Notes: generated from the letters alone by a model not told the origin. A stretch of 64,000 nt of DNA from Pseudidiomarina sp. CB1 (GCF_024752025.1 NZ_JANTPU010000001.1:806001-870000), one strand, 5' to 3'. Shown: positions 23,337-31,587, counted from the stretch's first letter. Translations and numbers: made by a program.

Positions 23337-23874
23337 CGCTTATCTCAATCTTGCTATGTATCAATTGGCGCGCCTGCGCCAAATACGTTTTTACCGATCC
23401 CAAGGGGAGTCTTAATAACTTGGCAGTTTCACCATGCGAATGCCCTAACCAATCGCAGTGTAAAAACACTTTTTGTTGCGGCTCAGATAGCACCCCGAGA
23501 ATGTTTTCAAAACGTTCAAAATCAACGTCATGAGCCACAGGTATGTCGGTTACGCCGCTATCTCGCATTCGACTTAGCAGCTTAATCCATCGGCTTGATG
23601 CCCGTGTTGAGTCAACCCACTTGGTGTATGCAATACGGCATAACCAAGTTGAAAACTTTGCTGCACCTCGAAAGTTGTTGATATACAGAAATGCACTTAG
23701 AAGTGCCTCTTGTACAATATCATCAACCTCGTCTATTGAGGCGCCACGAGCCAACAAAAAACGCTTTAGAATAAGAGGCTTATCCACAAATAAGCGATCG
23801 GCGACCTTTGGGTCACCGGTTTCTTGTAATAAAGCAATGAGCTGTCGCTCATTACTATTTAGCATGGTATCCAC
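23329..23874 (-). CDS. ECF-type RNA polymerase sigma factor
   Basis: A 181-aa sigma factor with region 2 (DEVDDIVQEALLSAFLYINNF, FSTWLCRIAYTKWVDSTR) and region 4 (LSEPQQKVFLHCDWLGHSHGETAKLL, SVKTYLAQARQLI). No C-terminal extension is present. The start GTG 23874 shares a base with the upstream stop (TAGTG); ATG 23865 is an alternative. It is third in a four-gene operon after DUF4440 and DUF6249 proteins. The mirror-image promoter at 24775-24838 is a good candidate for its own target. Confidence 0.92.
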   Translation of the reverse strand: MDTMLNSNERQLIALLQETGDPKVADRLFVDKPLILKRFLLARGASIDEVDDIVQEALLSAFLYINNFRGAAKFSTWLCRIAYTKWVDSTRASSRWIKLLSRMRDSGVTDIPVAHDVDFERFENILGVLSEPQQKVFLHCDWLGHSHGETAKLLRLPLGSVKTYLAQARQLIHSKIEISDD

Positions 23875-24251
23875 TAGGCCAGCTTGAGCTTACTCAAACC
23901 AATAAAAACAATCCCCATCACCAAGGGTAAAATTGCCAACGCCGCAATGGCGTTCTCAAGATTCATATTGCCACTCGTTGGCAGTTCAATGACCCAAGTG
24001 AAACCAAGAATGGCAGCGCCACTGCCAAGTAAAATGAGTCCTAAACGCAAGTCTTTAATGCTTTGCCGACGTCCTTCGCCAAGCGCATGAATAACTTCGG
24101 GCGTCACCGATTTGCCTTGCTCAAGCAAGGATAACGTTGTCTTCGCCAGTAATTTCCGTTGTTTAAAACGGAACAACGAAATAATAAATACCGCCGCGAC
24201 GACCGCGATAAAAAAGCTCGCCGGAACCATAATGTCAACCCAAGCATTCAT
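23874..24251 (-). CDS. DUF6249 membrane protein
   Basis: A 125-aa protein with an N-terminal membrane helix (VPASFFIAVVAAVFIISLF), a cytoplasmic segment (KTTLSLLEQGKSVTPEVIHALG), and two further helices near residues 73-90 and 100-120. The layout matches DUF6249 proteins that accompany ECF sigma factors, where they may act as membrane anti-sigma partners. That role is inference. Its stop shares a base with the sigma start, so the genes are coupled. Confidence 0.75.
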   Translation of the reverse strand: MNAWVDIMVPASFFIAVVAAVFIISLFRFKQRKLLAKTTLSLLEQGKSVTPEVIHALGEGRRQSIKDLRLGLILLGSGAAILGFTWVIELPTSGNMNLENAIAALAILPLVMGIVFIGLSKLKLA

Positions 24252-24263
24252 AGGCCAAGCCCC

Positions 24264-24749
24264 CTAATGATGATTAAAACTCAATACACGTTTCATCTTC
24301 CAATGTTCGCCTTCTCGTACCCAAATTATCGAAAAGTTTGCATCCGAAGTGTGTTGTTTTTCTTGCTTATCAGGGTACTGCGCATAAAAGCTATGCTGAC
24401 CTTCAACAACCATCGCGTAAATCTCGCCGTTCTCGCGTAACGGGAAAACTTCAAAAGTGCCCTCTGTTAGTTCCCGACTCGCTTTGTAGTCTAACGCGCA
24501 GATGCCCTGCTCAATACTGTCAATGTAGGCTTGCTTGCCACGCATCAAGCCTCCAACATCATGATAGAATTCAAGATCTTCTGCAATAATGTTAGAAAGT
24601 TCAGCGGTTTTGCAGCTGTTAAAGCTTTGCTCAAACAAAATGTTATCCAATTCACGAGCTTGATTCGTAAGTTCATCGTGTGATTGCGTGTGTGCCACTG
24701 GCGTGAATCCTAAAACGCCCAGTAAAACCGCTTTTAGTACTCGTTTCAT
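24264..24749 (-). CDS. Exported DUF4440/SnoaL-like protein
   Basis: A 161-aa protein from ATG 24749, preceded by GGAGG at ideal spacing. The signal peptide MKRVLKAVLLGVLGFTPVAHT is clear. The mature part is a single NTF2-like domain of the DUF4440 type (LDNILFEQSFNSCKTAELSN, DLEFYHDVGGL, VEGQHSFY, HWKMKRVLSFNH). It is first gene of the sigma operon. NTF2-like domains also form the regulatory tail of ECF41 sigma factors, so a link to signal sensing is possible, though this copy is periplasmic. Confidence 0.8.
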   Translation of the reverse strand: MKRVLKAVLLGVLGFTPVAHTQSHDELTNQARELDNILFEQSFNSCKTAELSNIIAEDLEFYHDVGGLMRGKQAYIDSIEQGICALDYKASRELTEGTFEVFPLRENGEIYAMVVEGQHSFYAQYPDKQEKQHTSDANFSIIWVREGEHWKMKRVLSFNHH

Positions 24750-24774
24750 AAATTCCTCCAAATGTTGGTTTTAT

Positions 24775-24838
24775 CATTAGACGTTACCCCTGAATGAATT
24801 GGATGTGACATCCAAAAATGTCTAGTGAACGTCTAATG
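24775..24838. promoter_or_regulatory. Mirror-image divergent ECF-type promoters
   Basis: CATTAGACGTT (24775-24785) and AACGTCTAATG (24828-24838) are perfect inverted arms. Concentric with them is the palindrome TTGGATGT-G-ACATCCAA (24799-24815). Read outward, each strand gives ACATCC, then 16 bp (plus) or 17 bp (minus), then CGTCTAA. This fits a -35/-10 pair of ECF sigma factors, whose -10 often contains CGTC. The plus promoter faces the gene at 24865, and the minus promoter faces the sigma operon. Confidence 0.65.
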
Positions 24839-24864
24839 GTTAATAGCAATCAAAGGACCATCAG

Positions 24865-25881
24865 ATGAATTACTTCCTATTACTCTTGGCAAGTTTATTA
24901 CCCAATGAGCCCACCATCATAGATTTATGTAGCGTGGCTCCTGACGATAATGCGATTGAAGAAATCATGGTTCAACACGCGATACCTCGAATCGATGTCG
25001 CTGTTATCAAAGATTTCCAGCTGACAGAAACCGGCAACTGCTTACTTGCGCCAAACGAAAGTAAGCAAAACCTGTTCAATGTAGCGTCATTAGCCAAGCC
25101 TGTTTTTGCCGTGCTCGTGCTACGTCTTGTAGACTCGGGACAGTGGCAACTTGACCAACCATTAGACCTAGAGGTTATTGCGCCAGAACTAAGTAAACAT
25201 CCATGGGCGAACGCTCTCACCACGCGCTCGATTCTTGCACACCGCTCTGGGTTACCGAATTGGCGTTCTGGTGAACATTTAGAGTTTGAGTTCAAGCCCA
25301 GTACGCAAATGAGTTATTCCGGTGAAGGTTTCGAGCTATTGCAAAATGCAATTGAAGATAAAACTGGCGAGCCGATTCAAAAGTTGGCCGAGCAGTTGAT
25401 ATTTGCGGAAGCTGATCTTGAACAAATTCATTTCGAACTTGCTTCTAGCCAACAAGAACAGCACGTCGTACCGTGGTACGACAAAGCAGCGAAAGCCTAC
25501 CCAATGCATCACCATGACAGTGCGAGTGCGGCAGACAACTTATTGGCCAGTATTCGCGACTACGGGAAATTCATTACGTTTGTCATGACGAAAGCTCACC
25601 TAAGCGATGCACTTTTCGATGAAATGCTAACCCCACAGGGATCGGTTGATGATGCGTTCCAAATGGGGTTAGGTTGGGAACTCATAAGTTCGCAGCAGAA
25701 GTCACTGCGGGTTGTGTTGCATAGCGGCGCCGACAAAGGCACCAATACCATTGCATTGTTTTCCATGGCAACGGGCGAAGGTTTGGTGATCTTCACCAAT
25801 AGCGATAATGGCAAGCAAGCCTACGCTCCGTTGATTCGTCACTACCTAAGCTTCGCCGATGTTCTTTTCAATACCAACTAA
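24865..25881 (+). CDS. Serine beta-lactamase-fold hydrolase (divergent from sigma operon)
   Basis: A 338-aa member of the beta-lactamase/penicillin-binding protein (class C, AmpC/EstB) fold. The nucleophile motif SxxK is seen as VASLAKPVF. The tyrosine motif is YSGEGFE, lacking the usual Asn. The third motif is LHSGADKG. It starts with a short hydrophobic leader, so export is probable. It is the likely target of the plus-strand ECF-type promoter. Its 3' end overlaps a second hydrolase of the same fold by 4 bp. Physiological substrate unknown; such proteins are often peptidases or esterases. Confidence 0.85.
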   Translation: MNYFLLLLASLLPNEPTIIDLCSVAPDDNAIEEIMVQHAIPRIDVAVIKDFQLTETGNCLLAPNESKQNLFNVASLAKPVFAVLVLRLVDSGQWQLDQPLDLEVIAPELSKHPWANALTTRSILAHRSGLPNWRSGEHLEFEFKPSTQMSYSGEGFELLQNAIEDKTGEPIQKLAEQLIFAEADLEQIHFELASSQQEQHVVPWYDKAAKAYPMHHHDSASAADNLLASIRDYGKFITFVMTKAHLSDALFDEMLTPQGSVDDAFQMGLGWELISSQQKSLRVVLHSGADKGTNTIALFSMATGEGLVIFTNSDNGKQAYAPLIRHYLSFADVLFNTN

Positions 25882-26990
25882 CGAGTTTGAAAAATCTCGC
25901 TGGCTTTTTGGAACACAACCGATTCCTCGATGGCGGGTCGATCGAGCGGATTGCCCCACCACAAGCCTTCGTTGTTCGCTAAAACAACAACGGTGATGCC
26001 GCGCTCAGGGAACTTAATATAGGCAGCGGTAAAACCGATCTCTTCATCCCAACCCGAGTGCCAAATGATCTTTTCGCCATCGATCCATTGGATGTAGCGA
26101 CCATAGGCGTAGGGAATCTTCTTGCCTTCGGCGGTAGTGTACTCGGTAGTGGTGTGCGCCATAAATTCCGGCGACAAAATTTTGCCTGCGTCCAAGGCGA
26201 TATCGAAACGGGCGATGTCACCTGCGGTCGAGCTGACGCCCGCGCCACCGGCCATATGTCGTTCCGGGCTCCGACGGTAAACATAGTGGTTGTCTTCAAT
26301 GCCGTAGCCACGGGAACGGCGGAAAAATACATCCATGCGCTGCTCGTCCCATAAACCTGCCATGGAGTCCTTCATGTCTGCAGGTTCAAAAATTGCGGCG
26401 GTAATGGCCTGGGCAAGTTCATTATGGCGACCTTCCGCCATGGAGATAGGATTACCGCGCTTCGCTTCAAGAAAACGCGATAAACGCGAATAGAAAATCG
26501 AATTGTAGAAAAACTTACTGTCGACTTGGCCGTTCACTACGTGATTCAAAGCATGTTTGAGTTTAAAGGTTTGGTCGCACTGCAGGTTCTTGCCAAACAC
26601 GATACCTGAGCCCGCCAACCACGAGCAGTAGTCCTCGAAGCCTGGCGTTGAATTCAAGGTGTCGTCAAAGCTTAACTCACCATTTTCAATCAGTTTAAGA
26701 AACGTTGTGCCGACAAAAAATTTACTTACCGACGCGATCCAAAATGGCGTTTCGTTCGTTACCGGCACCTGCCCTTCGAGATGGGAAATGCCGTGCGCTT
26801 TCTCGTAAACGACTTCACCGTTTTTCACGACCGCAACTGAAAGTCCAGGAATGTGTTTTTCTTTTTTCAGTTCAAGTAGGAAACTTTCGAACGCTTGCGT
26901 CTGTTCTTCAATGCTTTTGGTTACAGGTTCAGAAGCAAATGAAACTGGGCTCAGCAACATGGCCAAGCTCAAAACTGTGGCTTTTAGCAT
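25878..26990 (-). CDS. Serine beta-lactamase-fold hydrolase (convergent)
   Basis: About 370 aa, with a signal peptide MLKATVLSLAMLLSPVSFAS. I choose ATG 26990; a GTG start 21 nt upstream would add MTKREKH. The fold motifs are SxxK in IASVSKFFVG, a tyrosine region YNSIFYSRLSRF, and HSGWDEEIG as third motif. It shares the fold but little sequence with the neighbour at 24865. Export to the periplasm is likely. Function could be esterase, D-peptidase or acyltransferase. Confidence 0.85.
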   Translation of the reverse strand: MLKATVLSLAMLLSPVSFASEPVTKSIEEQTQAFESFLLELKKEKHIPGLSVAVVKNGEVVYEKAHGISHLEGQVPVTNETPFWIASVSKFFVGTTFLKLIENGELSFDDTLNSTPGFEDYCSWLAGSGIVFGKNLQCDQTFKLKHALNHVVNGQVDSKFFYNSIFYSRLSRFLEAKRGNPISMAEGRHNELAQAITAAIFEPADMKDSMAGLWDEQRMDVFFRRSRGYGIEDNHYVYRRSPERHMAGGAGVSSTAGDIARFDIALDAGKILSPEFMAHTTTEYTTAEGKKIPYAYGRYIQWIDGEKIIWHSGWDEEIGFTAAYIKFPERGITVVVLANNEGLWWGNPLDRPAIEESVVFQKASEIFQTR

Positions 26991-27015
26991 GTGTTTTTCT
27001 CTTTTCGTCACTCCA

Positions 27016-27043
27016 TTCGTCCCCCTTAAAGTCGAGGGACGAA
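27016..27043. promoter_or_regulatory. Inverted repeat upstream of serine hydrolase gene
   Basis: TTCGTCCC (27016-27023) and GGGACGAA (27036-27043) are perfect inverted arms with a 12-bp spacer, placed between the acetyltransferase end and the hydrolase start. No T-run follows on the minus strand, so it looks more like an operator than a terminator. Confidence 0.4.
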
Positions 27044-27053
27044 CGAAAAAAGT

Positions 27054-27521
27054 TCACTCACCAGCGTGAGTTAATTTTTCCATGAGGTAATTAGTGAGCG
27101 TTTCTCCGCGAACTTCAACCTGCTGTTCGCGCACCAGACGAAAGCCAAAATGCTCGAAAAAAGGTCGTGCGGTAATACTGACGTTGGCATAAAAACGCGG
27201 ATAGTCATGTGCGAGAAGTTTGTTCATGAGGGCGCGGCCAACGCCTTGCCCTTGCGTTGAGGCACTGCAGAAGAAATGGTCGATATACCCATCGGCTTGC
27301 ACATCCGCAAAGCCGACAATAGTGCCGTCAATTTCGGCAATAAAAGGCTTATTTTGTTGCAAACGCTCGAGCCATGTTTGGCGATCATAGTCATCCGGCG
27401 CCCAAGCAGCGATCTGTGCCGCAGTGTAGTCACGCTTATTCACGTGCCGCACGGTCTCGTTGAACAGTTCGCGAAGGGCCTCAGCATCGGTCGTCTGAAA
27501 GCGGCGCAATTTCACCTTCAT
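27054..27521 (-). CDS. GNAT-family acetyltransferase
   Basis: About 155 aa of GCN5-related N-acetyltransferase. Visible are LRRFQTTDAEALRELFNETV, the beta4 strand VGFADVQADGYIDHFFC, the acetyl-CoA loop QGQGVGRALMNKLL (Q-x-x-G-x-G/A) and a C-terminal FFEHFGFRLVREQQVE. I use ATG 27521. A GTG at 27536 overlapping the upstream stop is an alternative. Substrate unknown. Coupled to a second GNAT gene upstream. Confidence 0.87.
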   Translation of the reverse strand: MKVKLRRFQTTDAEALRELFNETVRHVNKRDYTAAQIAAWAPDDYDRQTWLERLQQNKPFIAEIDGTIVGFADVQADGYIDHFFCSASTQGQGVGRALMNKLLAHDYPRFYANVSITARPFFEHFGFRLVREQQVEVRGETLTNYLMEKLTHAGE

Positions 27522-27532
27522 AGCGTCGCTGT

Positions 27533-28051
27533 TCACTGTTGTGCCAACCACTCTGGTTTCAAAAGACTCAACGTATACCAGCCCTGATATGCACCATCCT
27601 TCTTGATAGTGTCACGCGCCAAACCCTCCACTTGAAAGCCAAACACGTCTTGGTAAAACCTAAAGGCACGTTGATTCGACTCGAACACATTCAAATCAAT
27701 GCGATGAAACTTCAGTTCAGCAAAACCAAGCTTTAATAGCTCAGCAAACATAGCGCGGCCATGCCCCGTTGAGCGAGCTTTCGGATCGACCATGGCGACG
27801 CCGATGTGGCCAAAATCATTCTGCCGATCAATACGGGTAAAATGCACCATACCAACGGCTTTACCGTCAGCACAGTACTTAAAACACAAGCGCACGTCAG
27901 GGTTGCCCGCACTCTCCACAAAAAATGCCTCGAACACCTCACGCTTTAATGGATAACTAAAAGCATTTCCACAAACTTTAAAGTGATCTTCCGGGTCCGC
28001 AAGCCAGCCCGCGACCAATTCGAAGTCATCTTTCTGCAATGGAACTAACAA
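27533..28051 (-). CDS. GNAT-family acetyltransferase (RimJ/RimL-like)
   Basis: A 172-aa acetyltransferase of the RimJ/RimL-type GNAT group. The core is DFGHIGVAMVDPKARSTGHGRAMFAELLKLGF in pieces, followed by FHRIDLNVFESNQRAFRFYQDVFGF and EGLARDTIKKDG, all typical of protein or small-molecule acetyltransferases of this group. It precedes the other GNAT gene by about 11 bp. Substrate unknown. Confidence 0.87.
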   Translation of the reverse strand: MLVPLQKDDFELVAGWLADPEDHFKVCGNAFSYPLKREVFEAFFVESAGNPDVRLCFKYCADGKAVGMVHFTRIDRQNDFGHIGVAMVDPKARSTGHGRAMFAELLKLGFAELKFHRIDLNVFESNQRAFRFYQDVFGFQVEGLARDTIKKDGAYQGWYTLSLLKPEWLAQQ

Positions 28052-28140
28052 TGCACTCTCCTACTTTCTATCGTGATTGCAATCGCGCCGCACGCGCCCT
28101 AAGCTGAAGCAATGTAACCAGAACAAGGTGTTTGAGCAAG

Positions 28141-28830
28141 ATGAAAACAATCGGTGTAATCGGCGGAATGAGCTGGGAGTCTACGCAAACCTACTATCGC
28201 TTGCTCAATGAACAGGTGCGCGAACGCTTAGGTGGCTTGCACTCGGCAAAGGCCATTCTCAACAGCGTTGATTTTGCTGAAATCGAGCCGTTGCAGCATC
28301 AAGGCGATTGGCAAGGTACTGCAGATATACTGGTGAAAGCCGCTCAATCACTCGAAGCCGCCGGCGCTGACTTTTTCCTAATTGGCACCAACACCATGCA
28401 CAAAGTCGCGCCAGAAGTTCAAAGCGCCGTAAAAATCCCTTTGTTGCACATTGTCGACGCCACAGCAGAAGCACTAAAAGCAGATGGCATCACTACCGTT
28501 GGTTTACTCGGTACAAAATTCACTATGGAGCAAGCTTTCTACCGTGAACGCCTAGAGGGCCAAGGCCTCAAAGTTCTCATACCCAACGAAACTCAACGTA
28601 ACGCGGTCCACGAAGTGATCTTTAAAGAGTTGTGTTTAGGGGTCACCAAGCCAGCATCAAAGCAAGCGTACCTCGACATCATCAACGATTTGTACCAACA
28701 AGGCGCACAAGCGGTCATTCTCGGCTGCACCGAAATCGGCATGCTCATCAAACCCACCGACACAAAAGTCCCCCTCTACGACACCACGGAGCTACACGCC
28801 AACGCTGCCGTCACCTACGCCCTCAAATAA
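28141..28830 (+). CDS. Aspartate/glutamate racemase family protein
   Basis: About 229 aa, of the cofactor-independent racemase family. The N-terminal motif is IGVIGGMSWESTQTYYRLLN. The first catalytic position is Thr in GTNTMHK and the second is Cys in ILGCTEIGML. A Thr/Cys pair is also found in the E. coli L-Asp/Glu racemase YgeA, while most family members use Cys/Cys. I start at ATG 28141, with AAGGTG upstream. TTG 28132 is an alternative but too near that site. A strong terminator follows. Confidence 0.87.
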   Translation: MKTIGVIGGMSWESTQTYYRLLNEQVRERLGGLHSAKAILNSVDFAEIEPLQHQGDWQGTADILVKAAQSLEAAGADFFLIGTNTMHKVAPEVQSAVKIPLLHIVDATAEALKADGITTVGLLGTKFTMEQAFYRERLEGQGLKVLIPNETQRNAVHEVIFKELCLGVTKPASKQAYLDIINDLYQQGAQAVILGCTEIGMLIKPTDTKVPLYDTTELHANAAVTYALK

Positions 28831-28860
28831 AAAAGGCCGCCCAACTCGGCGGCCCTTCAT
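28831..28860. terminator. Bidirectional terminator
   Basis: GGCCGCC (28835-28841) and GGCGGCC (28848-28854) form a 7-bp GC stem with a 6-nt loop, flanked by A-rich DNA before and TTCATTTTG after. It separates the racemase from the convergent peroxiredoxin. Downstream, at 28884-28909, is a short direct repeat of CGAATAACG. Confidence 0.85.
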
Positions 28861-28916
28861 TTTGTTGTCGCTTTTACGAAAGACGAATAACGAACAACGA
28901 ATAACGCTTTTCGCTC

Positions 28917-29522
28917 TTACAGCTTACCTGCGTTTTTAGAAAGGTAGTCAGCTACGCCTTTAGGGTCAGCTTTCATACCTTCGTCACCTTCTTTCCAACC
29001 AGCTGGGCATACATCGCCGTGCTTCTGGTGGAAGTTCAACGCGTCAACCAAACGAATCATTTCGTCGATGTTACGGCCTAATGGTAGGTCGTTGACGATT
29101 TGGTGACGTACAACACCGTCTTCGTCGATCAAGAATGACGCACGGAAAGCTACGCCAGCTTCTGGATGCTCAACGTCGTAAGACTTACAGATAGTGTGCT
29201 TCACATCAGCAACCAGCGGGTATTTAACTTCACCGATACCGCCGTCTGCTTCCGCAGTGTTACGCCATGCGTTGTGCGTGAATTGTGAATCGATAGAAAC
29301 ACCGATAACTTCTACGCCACGCTTTTTGAACTCTTCCAAACGGTGATCAAATGCGATCAATTCAGATGGGCACACGAAAGTGAAATCAAGTGGATAGAAG
29401 AAAACAACCGCTTTCTTACCTTTGATTTGCTCGTGCAAGTTGAAATCTTCAACAATTTCACCAGTTCCCAAAACTGCTGCTGCAGTGAAATTAGGAGCTT
29501 TACGGCCTACTAATACACCCAT
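28917..29522 (-). CDS. Typical 2-Cys peroxiredoxin (AhpC/Prx1 type)
   Basis: A 201-aa thioredoxin-fold peroxidase that reduces H2O2 and alkyl hydroperoxides. The peroxidatic Cys51 is in DFTFVCPSE and the resolving Cys172 in HGDVCPAGWKEG. A long C-terminal YLSKNAGKL-type tail is typical of AhpC/Prx1. No ahpF is nearby, so it probably uses thioredoxin. It follows grxD by 48 bp on the same strand, and sodB is divergent from grxD, making an oxidative-stress cluster. Confidence 0.95.
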   Translation of the reverse strand: MGVLVGRKAPNFTAAAVLGTGEIVEDFNLHEQIKGKKAVVFFYPLDFTFVCPSELIAFDHRLEEFKKRGVEVIGVSIDSQFTHNAWRNTAEADGGIGEVKYPLVADVKHTICKSYDVEHPEAGVAFRASFLIDEDGVVRHQIVNDLPLGRNIDEMIRLVDALNFHQKHGDVCPAGWKEGDEGMKADPKGVADYLSKNAGKL

Positions 29523-29570
29523 GTTAACTCTCCATTTTTGTTGCTTTAACTAAAAGAATCTAACTCAAAA

Positions 29571-29912
29571 CTATTCATCTTCAGAAGGTGCAGGATGACG
29601 CTCTGCAACTTCGTTAATCAGTTCTTGCAGTTCGCCTTTCTGGAACATTTCCAGAATGATATCACAACCACCAATAAGCTCACCCTCTACCCACAATTGT
29701 GGGAAAGTTGGCCAGTCAGCGTAGTTTGGCAGTTCTGCACGAATGTCCGGATTCTGTAGAATGTCGACGTAGGCAAAGGCCTGACCACAGCTCATCAAAG
29801 CCTGCGAAGCTTGTGATGAAAAACCACAGCTTGGTAATTTAGGTGAGCCTTTCATGTACAACAGAATCGGGTTTTCAGCGATCTGCTGCTTAATTTTCTC
29901 TACAGTTTCCAT
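29571..29912 (-). CDS. grxD: Monothiol glutaredoxin Grx4
   Basis: A 113-aa monothiol glutaredoxin that assembles and transfers [2Fe-2S] clusters, often with BolA. The active site is LPSCGFSSQ, and the GSH-binding elements WPTFPQLWVEGELIGGCDI are present. It matches E. coli GrxD in length and motifs. It is upstream of the peroxiredoxin and divergent from sodB. Confidence 0.95.
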   Translation of the reverse strand: METVEKIKQQIAENPILLYMKGSPKLPSCGFSSQASQALMSCGQAFAYVDILQNPDIRAELPNYADWPTFPQLWVEGELIGGCDIILEMFQKGELQELINEVAERHPAPSEDE

Positions 29913-30106
29913 GCTTTCATCCTCACTTCAATAGGCATTCTCGGCAATGCGAGTTATGAATTTCAAGACAGCAAGTTTAACATAGCCAGCAACGCAAATG
30001 CAGTACATCACGCCGCCAATCGGCTGGTGTAATGACAATTAAATAATTGCCTACTACCCTTGAAATAATCTTTTCTGCCTCAATCTGAGTATATTGAGTC
30101 TGCAAG

Positions 30107-30137
30107 ATTCGTTTTCAATGGTAAAATGAAAACGAAT
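30107..30137 (+). promoter_or_regulatory. Perfect inverted repeat upstream of sodB
   Basis: ATTCGTTTTCA (30107-30117) and TGAAAACGAAT (30127-30137) are perfect 11-bp inverted arms around a 9-nt spacer, 39 bp before the sodB start. It does not resemble a Fur box and lacks a T-run. It may be a leader hairpin or an operator. The rest of 29913-30106 shows nothing I can assign. Confidence 0.5.
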
Positions 30138-30176
30138 TCAACAAATTCACAAGAACAACGAATGGAGAGTCTAGAC

Positions 30177-30758
30177 ATGGCATTCGAACTACCAGCATTA
30201 CCCTACGAAAAAAATGCATTAGAACCGCACATTTCTGCAGAGACGCTTGAGTACCATTACGGCAAGCACCACAACGCTTACGTTACCAAGCTTAACGATG
30301 CTGTGAAAGGCACCGACATGGAAAGCAAGTCGCTGGAAGACATCATTAAGTCGTCTTCAGGTGGCGTATTCAACAACGCTGCGCAAGTTTGGAACCACAC
30401 GTTCTACTGGCACTGCTTAAGCCCAAATGGCGGCGGCGAGCCAACTGGTGCGCTGGCTGACGCAATCAACGCGGCGTTCGGTTCATTCGACAAATTCAAA
30501 GAAGAGTTCAACGCACAAGCAGCCGGTAACTTCGGCTCAGGTTGGACGTGGTTGGTGAAAAAAGCTGACGGTTCAGTTGCCATCGTGAACACCAGCAACG
30601 CTGAAACTCCGCTTACGGACGAGTCAGTAACGCCAATCATGACGGTAGATGTCTGGGAACACGCTTACTACATCGACTACCGCAATGCACGTCCAAATTA
30701 CTTGAACGCATTCTGGAACTTGGTGAACTGGGATTTTGTAGCGAAAAACTTCGCTTAA
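30177..30758 (+). CDS. sodB: Superoxide dismutase [Fe]
   Basis: A 193-aa Fe/Mn-type SOD. ATG 30177 is chosen for its GGAGAG site and the family start [10 protein letters not shown]; the frame continues upstream to 30126 without similarity. Metal ligands His27 (EYHYGKHH), His74 (VWNHTFYW), and Asp/His in [11 protein letters not shown] are present. The Fe-specific context ([19 protein letters not shown]) supports SodB. It detoxifies superoxide in the cytoplasm. It stands beside grxD-peroxiredoxin, with a perfect terminator after it. Confidence 0.96.
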   Translation: MAFELPALPYEKNALEPHISAETLEYHYGKHHNAYVTKLNDAVKGTDMESKSLEDIIKSSSGGVFNNAAQVWNHTFYWHCLSPNGGGEPTGALADAINAAFGSFDKFKEEFNAQAAGNFGSGWTWLVKKADGSVAIVNTSNAETPLTDESVTPIMTVDVWEHAYYIDYRNARPNYLNAFWNLVNWDFVAKNFA

Positions 30759-30778
30759 TTCCAATACCCTAGAATTAA

Positions 30779-30807
30779 AAAAGCCTCGCTTCTGCGAGGC
30801 TTTTTTT
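30779..30807. terminator. Strong bidirectional terminator
   Basis: GCCTCGC (30783-30789) and GCGAGGC (30794-30800) form a 7-bp GC stem with a 4-nt loop, preceded by AAAAAA and followed by TTTTTTT. It serves sodB on the plus strand and fadR on the minus strand. Confidence 0.92.
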
Positions 30808-30828
30808 GTATTGTTCAGGCTTTAAGCT

Positions 30829-31539
30829 TTATTCAATAAGGTTCGCTGGAATATCACCGCGCATACTGTGCCAAATACGGCCCGAAGCATAACCATAGTC
30901 ACGCACGAGCATCGCCGCTTCATCACGCTTTTCTTCGGTCGCAACAGCTTTCAAATCGGCGTAATACTTACGCGCCAGCTTACGTGCTTCAGGATTTGAG
31001 AAATAGAAGTTACCAATCCGCGAGTACAAGCCCTTAAAGCCATTGAGCACCAGCACGTAAATTGGGTTGCCCGATGCCATGGCGAGATCGTGGTTAAGTT
31101 GGTAATCATATTCGGCAAAAGCGTCCGCGGTATCTTCTAAACCTTCAGCCTGTTCGAGTAACTCCGCCACACAGTCAGGTGCGTTACGTACTGCTCCACG
31201 AATATAAATTGCACTGATATTGGTGCGCGCTGATAACAGTTGATCTACCAACTGCGGCATACCGTCTTCATCAAGGCGTGCAAGGGTTTCCAGAATATTA
31301 AGACCAGACGTTTCCCAAAAGTTATTTACGCGCGTTGGCTTGCCATGCTGGATGGTCAGCCACCCGTCGCGTGCCAAACGTTGCAAGACTTCTCGCAAGG
31401 TCGTTCGGGTAACGCCGATAAGCTCTGATAATTCACGTTCAGCGGGCAAAATCGTGCCGGGAGCGAAATGCCCATTCCAGATCGATTTGACGATATACTC
31501 TTCTGCGAACCCCGCGGGGCTCTGTGCCTTGATGATCAT
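30829..31539 (-). CDS. fadR: Fatty acid metabolism regulator FadR
   Basis: A 236-aa GntR-family regulator that represses fatty-acid breakdown and, in enterics, activates synthesis; long-chain acyl-CoA releases it from DNA. The start [15 protein letters not shown] and the [40 protein letters not shown] (in pieces) are nearly identical to E. coli FadR. I use ATG 31539. The 31590 start adds a non-homologous extension. A FadR-box-like sequence lies directly upstream, and another before fadD. Confidence 0.95.
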   Translation of the reverse strand: MIIKAQSPAGFAEEYIVKSIWNGHFAPGTILPAERELSELIGVTRTTLREVLQRLARDGWLTIQHGKPTRVNNFWETSGLNILETLARLDEDGMPQLVDQLLSARTNISAIYIRGAVRNAPDCVAELLEQAEGLEDTADAFAEYDYQLNHDLAMASGNPIYVLVLNGFKGLYSRIGNFYFSNPEARKLARKYYADLKAVATEEKRDEAAMLVRDYGYASGRIWHSMRGDIPANLIE

Positions 31540-31587
31540 TAACTCGCCTATTTGCTTGATAATAGCGCCTGATTTTATCAGGCTTTC

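Noticed and set aside
28632-28904. Overlapping ORF inside the racemase gene
   Set aside because: It is a low-complexity His/Arg frame that is a shadow of the racemase coding sequence.
28884-28909. Short direct repeat CGAATAACG after the racemase terminator
   Set aside because: Too short, with only two units. Probably chance or a local duplication.
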